Below are positions 61,891 through 64,000 of a stretch of DNA of 64,000 nucleotides, piece by piece (positions within the stretch are counted from its first letter, which is position 1; every line of letters starts with the position of its first letter). The DNA is from Hemibagrus wyckioides (taxonomy: Eukaryota > Chordata > Actinopteri > Siluriformes > Bagridae), in assembly GCF_019097595.1 (NCBI RefSeq), contig NC_080717.1:13386336-13450335 (forward strand). Direction: 5' to 3'. Made by a program: the position numbers and the translations under genes. The notes under the pieces are model-generated. The model was given only the letters and a program-made list of their open reading frames with translations, was not told where the DNA came from and did not search any database.

Positions 61891-63329
61891 GCCTAACTGA
61901 CCAACATTGAAAATAATATGTCAAGTGCTAGCACAGGATCTTCCGTTTATAGTTCAGGTGACACATCCATACTGCCTAGTACAAAATTTCCAGGCTGTAT
62001 TCACACCAAACTGCAGAAGTGTCCATCAATGGTAACATAAATGCCCTGATAAATCCCCAAAGCAAATCATCCTCTGAAAATCTCAAGAAATCACTAAGAA
62101 GTGAAACAAACTTTCTGCCTAATTTTCTTGATAGGCAACATTCATCGACTCTTGAGGCAAATTAAAAAAGAAAACTTTAAAAAGAAATGAAAAAAGGTCA
62201 CCTAATTTATCCTTGAACAGAAGCTGATGGACCGCCAACAGAAAGAAATTGAGGAGCCTTCAGTAAAAAGAAGAAAGAAATGATGGCCAGCCCTTTTCAG
62301 TGTACATAAAGTAAAAAATGTATACCCACAAGAGCCTTTATGTTTCTGATTATAATAGCCTACATATTTATAAAATTAGCTTATACATTACTTGACTGTA
62401 AAGACACAGACACACTATGTATATTACCTTGTAAGCAAATGAGATGCAAATAATGTGCCATCGTAACAATAAATTGGCTTGATCTTTTTTCGTCCTTTGC
62501 ATAACTTGTATTGTGTATTTCTTTAAAGATTTCTTAATGTCTCTGGATATCCATATTCCTTGGTAATCTTGAAATCCAAAAAGTGAATGCCTGGCCAAAG
62601 ACACAAAGTTTTCTTGCAACAGGTTAGGTTGCATACTCAGTGTTTTATCTTCTAACTGAATGTTTAGAATTACATATTTACATTAAATTTAAGTATGTCC
62701 ATGCAAAATTGTAAGTTAGCTTTTATGTAGATTATGTTTTCTGCCATAATCTAAAGCTCACTGGACACTTTATTTCAAGTTAATTAATTAATATCCATTT
62801 TTGATATACAGCAGAGCGAACAATCGCACATTGTGGACTTCCCATCCACTTTGGCGACGACGACTCAGAGTTCCTACAAGTGTGTATATTTTTGTTAGTT
62901 TCAGTTTCTGAATAGATTACAGTATAAATCTTAAAGGGCCTATCTGTGAGTCCATATAATGTAACTGGATGAGTTGACCCTTCAAAAACCATGCAAAACA
63001 AACACAACAGTAATTCATATGACCAAAGTTGTCTTAATGTCATAATTTTGTCATAATGTCTTCAGTTCCTGAATCAGTATTTTCAACTTTTAAAAAAACA
63101 GCAACTATAAAATATCACTTTGACCAACTGCCATACTTGTATGTTGTGAAACTGTTGCTGCATTACTTCTCACATAAGGTTCACAACTTGCATCACACTT
63201 TACAATACGCTTACATTTCGATTTACATTACATCACAGTCACAATGCATTCTGTGTGATCACTGATATGATAGGCTGGAAGCACTGATTTATAGTAAGAA
63301 ATTATTAGTATTTTTCTTACACTTATCAT
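61891..63329. other. No gene confirmed; exon-like segment inside
   Basis: Mostly AT-rich. At about 62814-62881 a GC-richer plus-strand segment lies between an acceptor-like TTTTTGATATACAG and a donor-like GTGTGT and is open in one frame (AERTIAHCGLPIHFGDDDSE). This is too short to call a gene. Confidence 0.35.
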
Positions 63330-63534
63330 TTCACTTAAGAAGACATTGATTTATTCAGCAGCAAAACCAGCAGCACCCATTTACTTGCATTATATGGAGT
63401 CGCAGAGATGGCATATTTTCCTAAAAATCTTTGTTTGTGTTTATCTAAATAAAGAAAGTCATACGCAAGGGGGATGGCATGAAGTTGAGTAAATGATGAG
63501 ATAATTGAAATATTTGGGTGAACTATCCCTTTAA
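63330..63534 (-). mobile_element. MITE end of the common teleost AAAGGGATAGTTCACCC type
   Basis: The right end TGGGTGAACTATCCCTTTAA, preceded by GTAAATGATGAGATAATTG, matches the reversed terminus of an abundant fish DNA element with TTAA-type insertion. The other end is not clear and no coding sequence is present. Confidence 0.7.
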
Positions 63535-64000
63535 CACTGCAGAGAAGTGGAAAAAAATAACAATGCTTCAAGAAATGTTAACAAGAATACAATATTAAAC
63601 AAGAACAATGGATGTACAGTTCTTTGCAAAATTCTGAGGGAAATGTTTCACAAAAGTCATTTGTCTTATGATGGTTATTTTGTATCTTATGATTTGGCAT
63701 GTCAGTAGAACATTTTAAACATTTAGAAGGTCTCTGAGATGTCTAGAACAACATACTGCCTTAAAAATATATACTGGTAACCACCATTTGTGTTTAAATT
63801 ATTTTGGGGGTTTCTTAAATTAAAATAATTTAAAAAAATTGTATACATTGTCATTTTACAGCATTTATGCATGTGTGCAAGTGCCCAAAACATTTGCTCT
63901 TCTTTAGCAACCTGAATAAACAGATTGTGTGTTCTGAGCAGGTGATTATTTGAAGGATAGGTGCAGAAAATAATTTAAAGAAAAATCTAGCTCACCAGAC
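63535..64000. other. No gene recognised
   Basis: AT-rich. ACAGTTCTTTGCAAAATTCT near 63617 is loosely like a Tc1 terminus, but no element could be traced. Confidence 0.4.

Overview
The window looks like teleost fish genomic DNA, largely intronic or intergenic. It is AT-rich, has no operon-like gene packing, and is dominated by decayed transposable elements of families common in ray-finned fish: Tc1-like transposons, L2/Maui-, Rex1/CR1- and L1-like LINEs, tRNA-derived SINEs, a Ty3/Gypsy element, two endogenous-retrovirus relics, and hAT, Merlin and piggyBac remnants. The mix would suit an otophysan such as a catfish, but that is a guess from repeat types and I cannot name a species.

The only host coding sequence I can support is one exon on the minus strand (41932-42485). 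It encodes the cytoplasmic C-terminus of a delta-2 protocadherin, best match protocadherin-19 (pcdh19), with the motif [14 protein letters not shown] and the terminus KRLKDIVL. Its 3' UTR lies to the left. Upstream exons would lie to the right, but I found none, so most of 42.5-64 kb may be a pcdh19 intron.

Layout: 0-2.1 kb, LINE scrap and a Tc1 copy. 2.1-9.7 kb, a minus-strand Gypsy element with a tRNA-Pro-like primer binding site, split by an L2 LINE, plus a second Gypsy scrap. 10.3-10.9 kb, a Merlin transposase relic and a BED finger. 13.2-16.3 kb, a nearly full-length Rex1/CR1-like LINE with a mutated catalytic box. 16.5-20 kb, Tc1, L2, LINE and Gypsy scraps and a 63-bp tandem repeat. 21.3 kb, a SINE. 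22-23 kb, ERV relic 1. 25.4-28.5 kb, an L1-like LINE interrupted by a hAT MITE. 29.5-32.2 kb, ERV relic 2 interrupted by a LINE tail. 32.6-38.9 kb, Tc1 pieces, a second L1-like LINE and a Tc1 split by a SINE with a 13-bp target duplication. 39-42.5 kb, LINE and SINE scraps and the pcdh19 3' end. 42.7-44.4 kb, L2 and piggyBac relics. 45-50 kb, Tc1 scraps and microsatellites. 52-59 kb, a SINE, a Tc1 and nested LINEs. 59.2-60.6 kb, a Tc1 end and a second copy of the first Tc1 family. 61-61.9 kb, a hAT BED finger. 63.3 kb, a MITE end.

Every element with coding sequence here is broken. Several stops are CGA-to-TGA changes, as expected of methylated CpG decay. I found no new multi-gene system. The points most worth checking are the pcdh19 exon, the Merlin and piggyBac relics, the two ERV relics that both lack the region between Gag and integrase, the hybrid flanks of the first Tc1, and the nested insertions that order events in time.
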